Source of the DNA: an uncultured Acidobacteriota bacterium
GTDB taxonomy: Bacteria; Acidobacteriota; Terriglobia; UBA7540
Length of the DNA stretch: 41,493 nucleotides
Reading direction: 5' to 3'
Assembly (NCBI GenBank): GCA_937900045.1
Contig: CALCEB010000219.1
Coordinates: forward strand, 1-41,493
Shown here in pieces: positions 16,032-24,933 of this stretch. A program made the translations under genes and the position numbers. The notes under the pieces were generated by a model. That model was not told the origin of the DNA. It worked only from the letters and a program-made list of their open reading frames with translations, and did no database searches. Numbering within the stretch: position 1 is the stretch's first letter; each line of letters starts with the position of its first letter.

Positions 16032-18665
16032 ATGGAAATTTTGGTTCGCCGGGGTCGTTCCCTTTTTTGGATTCTCTCCGGGCTTATGATGCTTTGGGGT
16101 GCGATTCCTCTGGCCGCACAATCTCCATCGGCCGCTCCCTACCACGACTTCGACAAGCCCGGCAAAGCAACCCGAAGCTCCAATCCGGCGCAATCTCTCC
16201 CGCCGGTCCAGCCGGTTCCGGCGCACGCCACACCCAGCACTTCTCCTCTTCGCGGAATCAAATTTTTACCTTCGCAGGTGTCTCTGGCTATCCCGCTGCT
16301 CAATCAGCGCGCCGTTGTTGAGGCAACTTACGCGGATGGGCACGTCGCTGATGTCACTTCACAAGCCATCGTCACCAGTTCTAACGCCGCCGTCGCCCAA
16401 CCTGACAAACAAGGGTTCGTACACCCTGAAGGCGACGGCCACGCCGAGCTCATGGCGTCCTTCCAAGGCTTCAGGGCGACCGCGCCGGTGGAGGTGAAAA
16501 ATTTTACGGCTCCTTTCGAGTGGAGTTTCCGCAATCATGTTCTGCCGGTGATGACCAAGATGGGTTGCAACTCCGGGCCGTGCCACGGCGCGGCAGCGGG
16601 AAAGAACGGGTTCAAGCTTACACTGCGTGGTTTCGATCCAGTCACTGACTACTACACGCTGACCCATCAAGCGATCGGCCGGCGCACCAATCGCCTGGAA
16701 CCCGCCAAGAGCCTGATCCTGCTCAAGCCAACACTCACGATTCCCCACGGAGGCGGCCAGCGGTTCCCGGTCGGTTCGCCCGAATATCAAGTGATGTCGG
16801 GATGGATCGCGGCAGGGATGCCTCCGCCCAAGCCCTCGGACCCGCGCATTGTTGACCTTCAAGTGTACCCGCATGAGGCGTCGCTGGTTCCCGGAGCTTT
16901 ACAACAATTGGTGGTGATGGCCAAATTTTCGGATGGCCATTCCGAAGACGTAACCCGCTGGGCCAAGTACGACAGCGGCGACGAGGGTGTAGCGACGGTG
17001 AACGGTGCGGGCCTCGTCACCATGCACGGTTATGGCGAAGCGCCCGTCACCGTGTGGTACTTGAGCCATGTGACTTTCGCCCGCATGAGGATTCCGTATC
17101 CCTATCATATTGATGAGGCGGTTTTCCAGCGCGCCCTCCGGCACAATTACATCGATAACTACATTCTCGCGCACCTCGAGCAGCTTCACATTCCGCCTTC
17201 ACCACCCGCTGGGGACGCCGAATTCATCCGCCGTGCCTACCTTGACGGAGCGGGGATTCTGCCCACCCCCGCAGAGGTCAAGGCGTTTGTTAAGGACAAG
17301 TCTCCTGACAAGCGCGACCGACTGATTGATGCATTGATGAAAAGGCCTGAATTTGCAGACTATTGGGCTTACAAATGGTCGGACCTGTTGCTGGTCACCA
17401 GCAACCGGCTCTCCTACCCGGAAATGTGGAGTTATTACAATTGGATTCGTTCGAGCGTCGCCCAGGATAAACCGTGGGACCAGTTTGTCCGCCAAATTGC
17501 CACTGCCAGTGGAAATACGCTCCAGAATGGGGCTGCAAACTATTGGGTGATTCATCGCAACCCCATCGACATCTCGGAAAACATGACCGAGGCCTTTCTT
17601 GGCATCAATATTACCTGCGCCCATTGCCATAATCATCCACTGGCCAAGTGGACTCAAAAGGATTACTACGGCATGGCCGATCTGTTCGCGCGGGTTCGCT
17701 TGAAAATGGGGCAGCCCGGGGGCGCGCGTCCTGGCATTGGCCCCATCTTCCGTGATGTGACCGTTTACTCCGGCGCCAGCGGGGACTATACCGATGACCG
17801 CTTCAGCCGTCCCTTGCCGCCCAAGCCACTGGGCGCAAAGGCTCTGCCCATAAACACCACGGCCGATCTGCGCGCCTATTTTGCCGACTGGCTCACCTCC
17901 CCCCAAAATCCGTTCTTTGCCCGCGCCATCGTCAATCGCGTCTGGAAAAACTTCATGGGTGAAGGGCTGGTCGAGCCCGTGGACGATATGCGGGACACCA
18001 ATCCGCCCACTAATGAAGCTTTGCTAAACGCGATGGTGAAGGATTTTGTGGCTCACCACATGGATGTGAATTATCTGATCCGCACCATCATGCAGTCCGC
18101 GGCGTATCAGACGGCCTCCAAACCTACCCCCGAAAATGTGGTGGATAACAAGTATTACTCGCATTATTTGATTCGCCGCCTTCCCGCTGAAGTGATGCTT
18201 GATGCGTTTTCCCAGATCACTCAAGAACCTGAGCATTTTGACGGCTATCCCCTGGGCACGCGGGCTCTCCAACTTCCAGATACGGCGGTGAAATCATACT
18301 TTTTAACGGCGTTCGGCCGGCCTATTCGTGAGCAGTCTCAGGAAAGCGAACGAAGCGCGGTCCCTACGATTACTCAGGCCCTGCACATCATCAACGGCGG
18401 CACTCTGAACAACAAATTACGAGCCAAGGGAAACGTCCTGGACAAGCTCATGAAGGCTGGCGATTCGGACACTCAAATCGTTACCTATCTGTATCTTGCC
18501 GCATTCAGCCGTTACCCCTCTTCGGCGGAATTGACGACGCTCCTCGGCCACTTGCAGGTGGCTGAAGCTCAGAATGTAAAAGGCGCCAACAATCCGCGCC
18601 GGGCCGCGCTGTCCGACCTGACATGGGCTATGCTGACCAGTAGGGAATTTATGTTCGATCACTAG
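16032..18665 (+). CDS. DUF1549/DUF1553 (PSCyt2/PSD1) protein with N-terminal Ig-like domains
   Basis: 877 residues from ATG 16032, which has a GGAGG at 16019-16023; the frame is open further upstream but lacks a signal peptide there. The signal peptide ends LAAQ. Two bacterial Ig (Big2-like) segments flank a cysteine motif CNSGPCHG (residues 179-186; CX4CH, as in many planctomycete homologues). The DUF1549 domain (HIDNYILAHLEQLHIPPSPP onward) contains a canonical haem motif CAHCH at 529-533. DUF1553 follows (FARAIVNRVWKNFMGEGLVE; RTIMQSAAYQTAS). Such proteins partner DUF1501 proteins and may be extracytoplasmic oxidoreductases acting on polysaccharides; this is unproven. Its stop codon begins the family D repeat. 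Confidence 0.92.
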   Translation: MEILVRRGRSLFWILSGLMMLWGAIPLAAQSPSAAPYHDFDKPGKATRSSNPAQSLPPVQPVPAHATPSTSPLRGIKFLPSQVSLAIPLLNQRAVVEATYADGHVADVTSQAIVTSSNAAVAQPDKQGFVHPEGDGHAELMASFQGFRATAPVEVKNFTAPFEWSFRNHVLPVMTKMGCNSGPCHGAAAGKNGFKLTLRGFDPVTDYYTLTHQAIGRRTNRLEPAKSLILLKPTLTIPHGGGQRFPVGSPEYQVMSGWIAAGMPPPKPSDPRIVDLQVYPHEASLVPGALQQLVVMAKFSDGHSEDVTRWAKYDSGDEGVATVNGAGLVTMHGYGEAPVTVWYLSHVTFARMRIPYPYHIDEAVFQRALRHNYIDNYILAHLEQLHIPPSPPAGDAEFIRRAYLDGAGILPTPAEVKAFVKDKSPDKRDRLIDALMKRPEFADYWAYKWSDLLLVTSNRLSYPEMWSYYNWIRSSVAQDKPWDQFVRQIATASGNTLQNGAANYWVIHRNPIDISENMTEAFLGINITCAHCHNHPLAKWTQKDYYGMADLFARVRLKMGQPGGARPGIGPIFRDVTVYSGASGDYTDDRFSRPLPPKPLGAKALPINTTADLRAYFADWLTSPQNPFFARAIVNRVWKNFMGEGLVEPVDDMRDTNPPTNEALLNAMVKDFVAHHMDVNYLIRTIMQSAAYQTASKPTPENVVDNKYYSHYLIRRLPAEVMLDAFSQITQEPEHFDGYPLGTRALQLPDTAVKSYFLTAFGRPIREQSQESERSAVPTITQALHIINGGTLNNKLRAKGNVLDKLMKAGDSDTQIVTYLYLAAFSRYPSSAELTTLLGHLQVAEAQNVKGANNPRRAALSDLTWAMLTSREFMFDH

Positions 18666-18705
18666 CCCGGATTATTTATGAACCTTCGATAGAGGACCGT
18701 CCGAG
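18663..18705 (+). repeat. Family D stop-codon-linked repeat, copy 1
   Basis: TAGCCCGGATTATTTATGAA and the following bases up to GACCGTCCGAG begin exactly at the TAG stop of the DUF1549/1553 gene. The same sequence with a few changes begins at the TAG of the nicotinamidase gene (41403), and a shorter version at the TAG of the WD40 gene (20506). Confidence 0.7.
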
Positions 18706-19026
18706 TGGTTGGTTTGTGCCAGCAACGAAATGCCTGGGATGAGAAATGCGCACGAAAAAAAGATTGTTTGAGGGAGCAAACCCAAACTCAATTGAAAACA
18801 AAGGGCGACTCGAGGACAAAACCCATCCAAAGCCACCAACAAAGCACTGAAAGAATGACTAAGTATTTTATTATCAATAAGTTGATTAAGTTTTCGGAGA
18901 GATTTCAGTCAATTGATTTAGAATCAATATGTTACGAAATACATAAGCAGTTGCAAGGTGCAGAATCGGGTTGATTTCTGGAGTTTTCGCAGGTTTGCTA
19001 CACAAGGATTTGCTTGCGATGGATTA
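18706..19026. other. A/T-rich spacer before the WD40 gene
   Basis: About 320 bases with no credible gene. The part from about 18840 to 18960 is visibly richer in A and T than the surroundings and probably contains the promoter for the WD40 and PPC genes. No confident -35/-10 pair could be assigned. Confidence 0.5.
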
Positions 19027-20508
19027 ATGGATTCTATGAAAATCGGTATTCGATTCTGGGTTTTGAGTGTCACCTTTCTTGCCGCCTCGGTAGCCGCTTT
19101 CGCAGTCTTCTTCGTGCCTTCAAATGATCTCGTTGCCCAGCCTGCTGCCGGGGTTTCAGGCGAAGAGACCAAAAGTACGAAACCCGCTTCCGCGGATGCT
19201 TCGTACAGGGCAGTCGTCACCATCTTGCAACAGAAGTGTTTCGCGTGTCACAGCAGCACGGCCAAAATGAGTGGTTTTGTGATGGCGTCGTATCAGACGT
19301 TGATGAAGGGCGGCGTGCATGGTGCCGAAATTGTTCCCGGCAACAGCGCCAAGAGCCGCCTGGTCCTGATGGTCGAAGGCACAATGCAACCACGGATGCC
19401 ATTTAATGGCAATCCGCTCTCCCCGGCGGAGATAACCGTAATTAAGGGATGGATTGATGCCGGCGCAAAGGGACCTGCTGCTGGAGAGGCGGCGTCGCTT
19501 CAACCGCACCTGAATATTCCCAACATCAAGCCGCGTTTTCCTGAGATATCCCCGGCCGGTTCGGTCGCTTTTTCGCCGGACGGAAAGACGCTGGCGGTGG
19601 GCGGTTATAACCAGGTCCGCCTGATGAACCCCAAAACTGGCAAGGTATTGGAAAATCTCAGTGGGGCCGCGGGCCTGGTTCGGTCTGTGGCTTTCAGTCC
19701 AGATGGCAAGTGGCTGGCTGCCGGCGGCGGTCTTTGCCAACAATGGGGTGAAGTTCAGATTTGGGACGTTCAGTCGGATAAGCTCCTTCGCACGTTGCGC
19801 GGCCACCATGATTGTATCTATTCCGTGGCCTTCAGCCCGAACGGCAAGCTGCTGGCTTCGGGAAGTTATGACAAGCTGATCAAGCTCTGGGATCCTAAAA
19901 CGGGGAAAGAGTTGAAAACCCTCAAGGACCACATCGACGCGGTCTTCGCCGTGGCGTTCAGCCCGGACGGAAAATGGCTGGCCTCCGGCTCGCAGGATAA
20001 CAGCGTGAAGATTTGGAATGTCGCCACTGGAGAGCGGCTTTACACCCTCAGCGATCCGGTTGACGGCATCACCTGCATTGCCTTCTCGCCTTCGGGGAAA
20101 CAGATCGCCGCTGCGGGCTACGACAAACTGATTTATATCTGGAATCTGACCCAGACGGGAGGAACGCTGGCGCAATCGTTGATCGCAGATGAAGACAGCA
20201 TCCTGCAGATTGCCTGGACGCCGGACGGCAAGGAGATTATTACCAGTTCAGCCGATGGATCGATCAGAATCCGGGACGCCTCGACGCTTAACCCGATTGG
20301 GATCATCCCGCGCCAGTCAGATTGGGTGGATGCTATGAGCCTCAGCCCGGATGGTAAATGGCTGGCTGCGGGACGTTTTGACGGAACTCTGAGTGTTTAT
20401 CGCATGGGCTCGTTCGAGCAGGCGCTGGGGCCTCTGGTTGCTTTTCAGGGGAACGGCCCAACGGGCAAAACAGAGCCGGTCCGCACGGCAAGGGCCAGCG
20501 GCCATTAG
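19027..20508 (+). CDS. c-type haem domain fused to WD40 beta-propeller
   Basis: About 493 residues. A signal/anchor segment (IRFWVLSVTFLAASVAAFAV) is followed by a planctomycete-type cytochrome c domain with CXXCH (CFACH, residues 71-75) and distal VEGTMQPRMPFNGNPLSPAE. A WD40 propeller of about six or seven blades then carries repeated AFSPDGKWLA motifs and IKLWDPKTG-type ends. The start is unsure: ATG 19027, ATG 19036 or GTG 18958 all lack a strong ribosome-binding site. Cytochrome-WD40 fusions commonly accompany DUF1549/1553 and DUF1501 genes, which supports a shared extracytoplasmic redox complex. Its TAG stop opens another family D repeat. Confidence 0.9.
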   Translation: MDSMKIGIRFWVLSVTFLAASVAAFAVFFVPSNDLVAQPAAGVSGEETKSTKPASADASYRAVVTILQQKCFACHSSTAKMSGFVMASYQTLMKGGVHGAEIVPGNSAKSRLVLMVEGTMQPRMPFNGNPLSPAEITVIKGWIDAGAKGPAAGEAASLQPHLNIPNIKPRFPEISPAGSVAFSPDGKTLAVGGYNQVRLMNPKTGKVLENLSGAAGLVRSVAFSPDGKWLAAGGGLCQQWGEVQIWDVQSDKLLRTLRGHHDCIYSVAFSPNGKLLASGSYDKLIKLWDPKTGKELKTLKDHIDAVFAVAFSPDGKWLASGSQDNSVKIWNVATGERLYTLSDPVDGITCIAFSPSGKQIAAAGYDKLIYIWNLTQTGGTLAQSLIADEDSILQIAWTPDGKEIITSSADGSIRIRDASTLNPIGIIPRQSDWVDAMSLSPDGKWLAAGRFDGTLSVYRMGSFEQALGPLVAFQGNGPTGKTEPVRTARASGH

Positions 20509-20591
20509 GCCGGATTATTGATGAATGCAGAGGATAAGAACGGAAGGGCAGGGTTTTAACGGCTGCGGCGGGGTTAAAACCCCGCCCTTCC
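20506..20591. repeat. Short family D repeat followed by a hairpin
   Basis: TAGGCCGGATTATTGATGAA starts at the WD40 stop codon (family D). Immediately after, GGAAGGGCAGGGTTTTAAC at 20542-20560 pairs with GTTAAAACCCCGCCCTTCC at 20573-20591, giving a 19-bp stem with one mismatch. A T-tract does not follow, so it may be a repeat or a transcript-stabilising hairpin rather than a terminator. Confidence 0.65.
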
Positions 20592-20793
20592 ACCCCCCAG
20601 TCAAAGCTTTCATGAATTATCCAGGTTAGGCAGCTACGGCTGGAGTGATGAGAATTTCATTCTGGTCGCAGGGCTGGATCTTTCGCACCACCGCCCGCTC
20701 GTGGCTATGGGAGCCGCCCTCGGGGGTTGTTACTGGGATTGAGCTCCCAAGCCGAGTTTGAGAATAGCCTGACCCATAGTGAGGGATTGCCCC

Positions 20794-23265
20794 ATGAAAT
20801 TCAAATTTTGGACCGGTCTCTTCATCCTGGCGTTGTTGCTTTGTGCGATGATTCCCCGGAGCATGAACCCGCAACAGGCACGGCAGATTCCGGTTTCCTC
20901 ATCCACGGCATTACCGGCGCAGCCGGCGGCTCAGGCGGGTTCGCAAGTTCCCACGATTCCACCTACGGTCGCTACCATCTGGCCTGCCGGCATGAGGTGT
21001 GGCACAACCGAAACCTTCACTCTGGAAGGCCGCAATTTGATGGGCGCCAAGGAAGTTTTGTTTGATGCTTCGGGGCTTCGCGCCCGTTTTCTATCAGTGG
21101 TGGACGTGCCGGAAAAAGCCAGGAAAATACGCGTCAACGTTGATTTGGGCGCCGAGGTCCCGCAAGGAAAGAAACAGAAAGCTCAAATCCAAGTCGTGGC
21201 CCTGCCCACAGCAAAGCCGGGTATCCATTGGCTCCGCATTCAGACTCCGCTGGGCACGTCCAACCTGGTGGCGCTAGACGTAAGCGTGCCGCCCCAGATC
21301 CAGACCAAGAAATCTGGAACCTCTGCTGCGCAAGGCCAGCAGGTCGCGCTGCCTGCGACCATCATCGGCGCTATCGCCACACCCGGGCAAGTGAATGCCT
21401 ATCAGTTTGCGGGCCGAGCCGGAGAAGAGGTTGTTTTTCGTGTTGTGGCGGCTCCATTGGGCTCGAAGCTGCGCTCAGTCCTTACTCTCCGGGACGCGAC
21501 CGGCAAGAAGCTTGCACAAGGCGGCGGAACTTCCGGTAAGTCCGATGCGGTTCTAAGCCACAAACTGCCTGGGAACGGACTGTACACGGTTGCTATTCGA
21601 GACCAGGAGGAAAAGGCTGGGAAAGATCACTTCTACCGGCTCTATGCCGGAGATCTGCCTTATATCTCAAGCGTCTTTCCTCTCGGGGTAAGGGCTGGCC
21701 TTCCCTCCAAAGTTCGTGTGGAAGGCGTCAACCTGGGTGGAATTCACGATGTTCAGGTGAATCCGAAGCGGCAGGCTGACGGCTGGACCACGATTCCCGT
21801 GCAGATCAGAACTACTAACGGCGAACTTTCAAACACAGTTGACGTGGCCGTCACAGACCTGCCGGAAATCGCTGAAAGGGAGCCAAACGATACGCCCACG
21901 GAAGCGCAACCTATTACCGTCCCGGTTGCAATCAATGGCCGAATTGATAAGTCCGGCGTGAACCCCACGCCCGACCAGGATTATTTCCGTTTCACTGCCC
22001 GCAAGGGTGAGCGCATGACGCTGGAAGTAGCGGCCAGGCGTCTCGGTTCGCCGCTCGATTCTGTGATTGAAGTGCTCGATTCTGAGGGGAGGCCCGTGCC
22101 TCGGGCGTTGGTCCGCTGCCTGAACGAAACCTCCCTGACATTGGCAGATCGCGATTCTATCACTCGGGGTTACCGGTTGGTCTCACGCACCGGCTTCCAC
22201 GACAATGATGACCTGATGGTGGGTGATGAGCTGGATCAAATTCAGTTCATTCCTGACCAGCCCGACGCCGACATTCTGCTCAAAGGGTTCGGGGGTCAGC
22301 GCATTGCCCTGCTTGGGACTTCGCCCGCAGCGCACTATGTAACGGAACCGGCTTACCGGGCTGAGATCGAACCGCCCGACGCCAAGTTTCCCCCCAACGG
22401 TCTACCGGTGTTTCGCATTAATTACCGCAACGATGATGGCGGTCCCGGCTTTGGCGCAGATTCCCGCCTGGATTTCGTGGCGCCTCGCGACGGCCAATAC
22501 CTCGTCCACATCAAAGACGTTCGTGATCTTCAAGGGCCTGACTTTGCTTATCAATTGACCGTGCGCGATGCGGCCCCCGATTTTACACTCACGGCTTCGC
22601 CCGCGAACCCCAACATCCCGCGTGGTGGACAAATCCCCGTCCAGGTTACTGCCGACCGGCTGCTGGGTTATCAAGGTCCCATTCAGATCAGCTTCCTGGG
22701 CTTTCCGAAAGGTATTACGGCCAGTGCCGCGACCATCCCCGCCGGTCAGGACTCAGTGACGGTAATTCTCGCGGCTGCTGCCAGTACACCAGGCTGGCTT
22801 CGGGCAACGCCCCTCAAGATTGAGGGACGGGGCCAAGTTGGGGGACGCGAACTGGTCCGCATCGCCGATTCCACAACGCCCCTTCGAGTCGCCGCCCTCA
22901 TGCCTCCTCCTGACGTTCTGGTGGCGGCTCAGCCGCATGAAATCGTTTTGGCGCCCGGCCAGACAGCAGCGGTTACGATCCATATCACTCGTGAGAACGG
23001 GTTCAAAGGGCGCGTCCCCTGCGAAGTAGATAATCTTCCGCCTGGAGTGAGAGTGGTGAATGTGGGGCTTAATGGAGTTCTGGTCCACTCCGGCGAGTCC
23101 AGCCACACCTTTACACTCAAAGCTGAGAACTGGGCGCAGCCTTTTACCCAGCCCATTTACGTCGTGGGGACGGTTGAGTCGAATGCGTCCACCAACCATC
23201 CCTCGCCCCCCATCGTGCTTCGCGTGGAGGGCAAGAGCCAGTTGGCCAGGGTCTCAGGGCGCTGA
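20794..23265 (+). CDS. Exported PPC-domain (bacterial pre-peptidase C-terminal) protein
   Basis: 823 residues from ATG 20794, which follows GAGGG at 20781. The signal peptide is MKFKFWTGLFILALLLCAM. It has an IPT/Ig-like N-terminal part (VATIWPAGMRCGTTETFTLE) and at least two PPC beta-sandwich domains: ATPGQVNAYQFAGRAGEEVV with LTLRDATGKKLA, and REPNDTPTEAQPI followed by DYFRFTARKGERMTLEVAAR. The C-terminal Ig-like stretches (LTASPANPNIPRGGQIPVQV) complete it. No protease domain is present although PPC domains were named from peptidases. It is the last gene of the DUF1501 cluster and is likely a cell-surface or periplasmic binding component. Confidence 0.88.
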   Translation: MKFKFWTGLFILALLLCAMIPRSMNPQQARQIPVSSSTALPAQPAAQAGSQVPTIPPTVATIWPAGMRCGTTETFTLEGRNLMGAKEVLFDASGLRARFLSVVDVPEKARKIRVNVDLGAEVPQGKKQKAQIQVVALPTAKPGIHWLRIQTPLGTSNLVALDVSVPPQIQTKKSGTSAAQGQQVALPATIIGAIATPGQVNAYQFAGRAGEEVVFRVVAAPLGSKLRSVLTLRDATGKKLAQGGGTSGKSDAVLSHKLPGNGLYTVAIRDQEEKAGKDHFYRLYAGDLPYISSVFPLGVRAGLPSKVRVEGVNLGGIHDVQVNPKRQADGWTTIPVQIRTTNGELSNTVDVAVTDLPEIAEREPNDTPTEAQPITVPVAINGRIDKSGVNPTPDQDYFRFTARKGERMTLEVAARRLGSPLDSVIEVLDSEGRPVPRALVRCLNETSLTLADRDSITRGYRLVSRTGFHDNDDLMVGDELDQIQFIPDQPDADILLKGFGGQRIALLGTSPAAHYVTEPAYRAEIEPPDAKFPPNGLPVFRINYRNDDGGPGFGADSRLDFVAPRDGQYLVHIKDVRDLQGPDFAYQLTVRDAAPDFTLTASPANPNIPRGGQIPVQVTADRLLGYQGPIQISFLGFPKGITASAATIPAGQDSVTVILAAAASTPGWLRATPLKIEGRGQVGGRELVRIADSTTPLRVAALMPPPDVLVAAQPHEIVLAPGQTAAVTIHITRENGFKGRVPCEVDNLPPGVRVVNVGLNGVLVHSGESSHTFTLKAENWAQPFTQPIYVVGTVESNASTNHPSPPIVLRVEGKSQLARVSGR

Positions 23266-23329
23266 ATCTTGCCCTCAGATTCAGCGACCAGAACATCGAC
23301 GTCGCAGGCCCGGGCATTTTGCTCACTCA

Positions 23330-24463
23330 TCAACTTGTCACCTGCTCCAGGATGGCAAAATCTCCCGGATTCCAAGCTTGGACGATGATGCAGAACTTGC
23401 CGTCAACCTTCTGGAGCACCGCCTTGTGATTATGCTGAAAGTTTTTCAGGCCAAGGTCGGCCTTCGGAAAAACGGCAGAGATCAACTGGTCGTTCTTGAA
23501 GATGTAAATCGGCGCTCCCTTGCTTGGATCGGGTCCCACCAGCGTAGGTACCACGGCATACTCATCCAAATAATTAATCGAGCAAGGGAGAGATCCCATC
23601 GGCATTTTTAGCGTCGAAAGGTAATGGCCGTAGCGGCTGAATCGCTTGACTTCCGAGTGTACCCGGTCAGAAATGGCAAGCTGCTTTCCTCCGGGAGCGA
23701 CCGTGACGGCATGGGCCGTCTGAAACTGGCTGGGGCGATTTCCTCGGCCGCCAAAAGCCAGATCGCTCCATTTTATTTGCGACGGGTTTTTGGGAGAAAT
23801 CCGGGCGGTTAATACGTAGTCGAGTGCGCAATAGCCAGTGGTGACGTAATAAAGTCCATCCAGATAAGTCACTCCGGTGGGCGCAAAATTGCCGCCACCC
23901 AGAAAATAGTCGTGGACCTCCGGCTGTTCGAAGTCATTGCTGGCCGTCGGTGAATCCAGAGTATTCACCAATGTTCCGCCCAGAGTCGTCGTAAATATCT
24001 TGCCAGCGTCATTCGCGGGAAAAGCCAAAAACGCCTCCCCGCCGGCGGGATTAATCCAGGTGCAGGTGTCATGCAAATTGACCTTCTTCATGGACTCCGA
24101 GGTATTCAAAAGGCGAATGGTTTTTAGATCGGCGCTGATTTGCATGATTCCCGCGCCGGGTAACGCAAAGTAGGTCTCGCCCTTTCCCGGTCGCCGGTCC
24201 ACGGCAAATCCGCCGTGCGCCTTGAGCAGGACCTTTTGGGCTATCTCGGGAAGAGATGAGGAGGTATGCAGGACTCTGAATCGCATCGGCGCCTGACCGC
24301 TCACTCCCGGAACGGGTGTCTGGCCGGGCGTGCCGGCCGTGGGTGCCGGTTCCGTTCCTCCGTGCAACGCAGAGTCAGCGCTAAGGGCGCTCCCCATGAG
24401 CATGAGGCCAGCCGTTGACGAACCGTGAATAAAGTCGCGCCGTGACACGAGTTGTTTTTTCAT
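23330..24463 (-). CDS. Tat-exported beta-propeller protein of unknown function
   Basis: 377 residues beginning MKKQLVSRRDFIHGSSTAGL, a clear Tat signal, followed by a low-complexity Pro/Gly/Thr linker. The remainder reads like an NHL/6-bladed propeller: FAVDRRPGKGETYFALPGAG, TGVTYLDGLYYVTTGY, AHAVTVAPGGKQLAISDR and VKRFSRYGHYLSTLKMP. No catalytic motif is recognised. It converges with the PPC gene (65-base gap) and is divergent from the alpha-mannosidase gene across a 470-base spacer. Tat export suggests it folds, possibly with a cofactor or metal, before secretion. Confidence 0.8.
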   Translation of the reverse strand: MKKQLVSRRDFIHGSSTAGLMLMGSALSADSALHGGTEPAPTAGTPGQTPVPGVSGQAPMRFRVLHTSSSLPEIAQKVLLKAHGGFAVDRRPGKGETYFALPGAGIMQISADLKTIRLLNTSESMKKVNLHDTCTWINPAGGEAFLAFPANDAGKIFTTTLGGTLVNTLDSPTASNDFEQPEVHDYFLGGGNFAPTGVTYLDGLYYVTTGYCALDYVLTARISPKNPSQIKWSDLAFGGRGNRPSQFQTAHAVTVAPGGKQLAISDRVHSEVKRFSRYGHYLSTLKMPMGSLPCSINYLDEYAVVPTLVGPDPSKGAPIYIFKNDQLISAVFPKADLGLKNFQHNHKAVLQKVDGKFCIIVQAWNPGDFAILEQVTS

Positions 24464-24933
24464 TGAATCCTCAATTCTGCCCTGCCGGGCTTCACTGCAT
24501 GGTTCAGGCTAAACGGACCAGCAATAGAAACACGCGGACCGTTTCTTGATTCAGAACCTTTGACCCTATTTAGCGCCTGGTCCGGGATTGCAGTTGCTGC
24601 GCACGAGAAGGTTAAAACGTAAATGATACCTATCGCTTGTCACGTAGCTGTGTGTCAAGTGAAATTGAACCAAATTAACGTCGCGCCGTCTTCGACCTCA
24701 ATTGACCCTGGAAATCGTCCTCCAGCGGACACGGTAGACCGCTGGACCGGCACTGTGCTGTGGTTATCGATTGCTTCGCCAACTTCCAATGTCGCGGCAA
24801 CGATAGAGAGTGTATAGTATGGCGTTCGAACAGGAAATCGGGCGGGCAATTTGTTACCTCTTAATGCCGTGCATACCAAAAGACGTTATAGACAATTTCA
24901 ACGCTCATATCATAAATGGCGGAGGTTTAGCGA
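24464..24933. other. Divergent intergenic region
   Basis: A 470-base spacer between the divergent Tat-propeller and GH38 genes, with no convincing gene. Promoters for both should be here. TATAGTAT near 24814 resembles a -10 element facing the GH38 gene, but no good -35 accompanies it. GGAGG at 24921-24925 is the GH38 ribosome-binding site. Confidence 0.45.

Noticed and set aside
18705..18974. An 89-residue open frame before the WD40 gene
   Set aside because: Lys/Gln/Thr-rich translation without ribosome-binding site or family features; it overlaps the likely promoter region.
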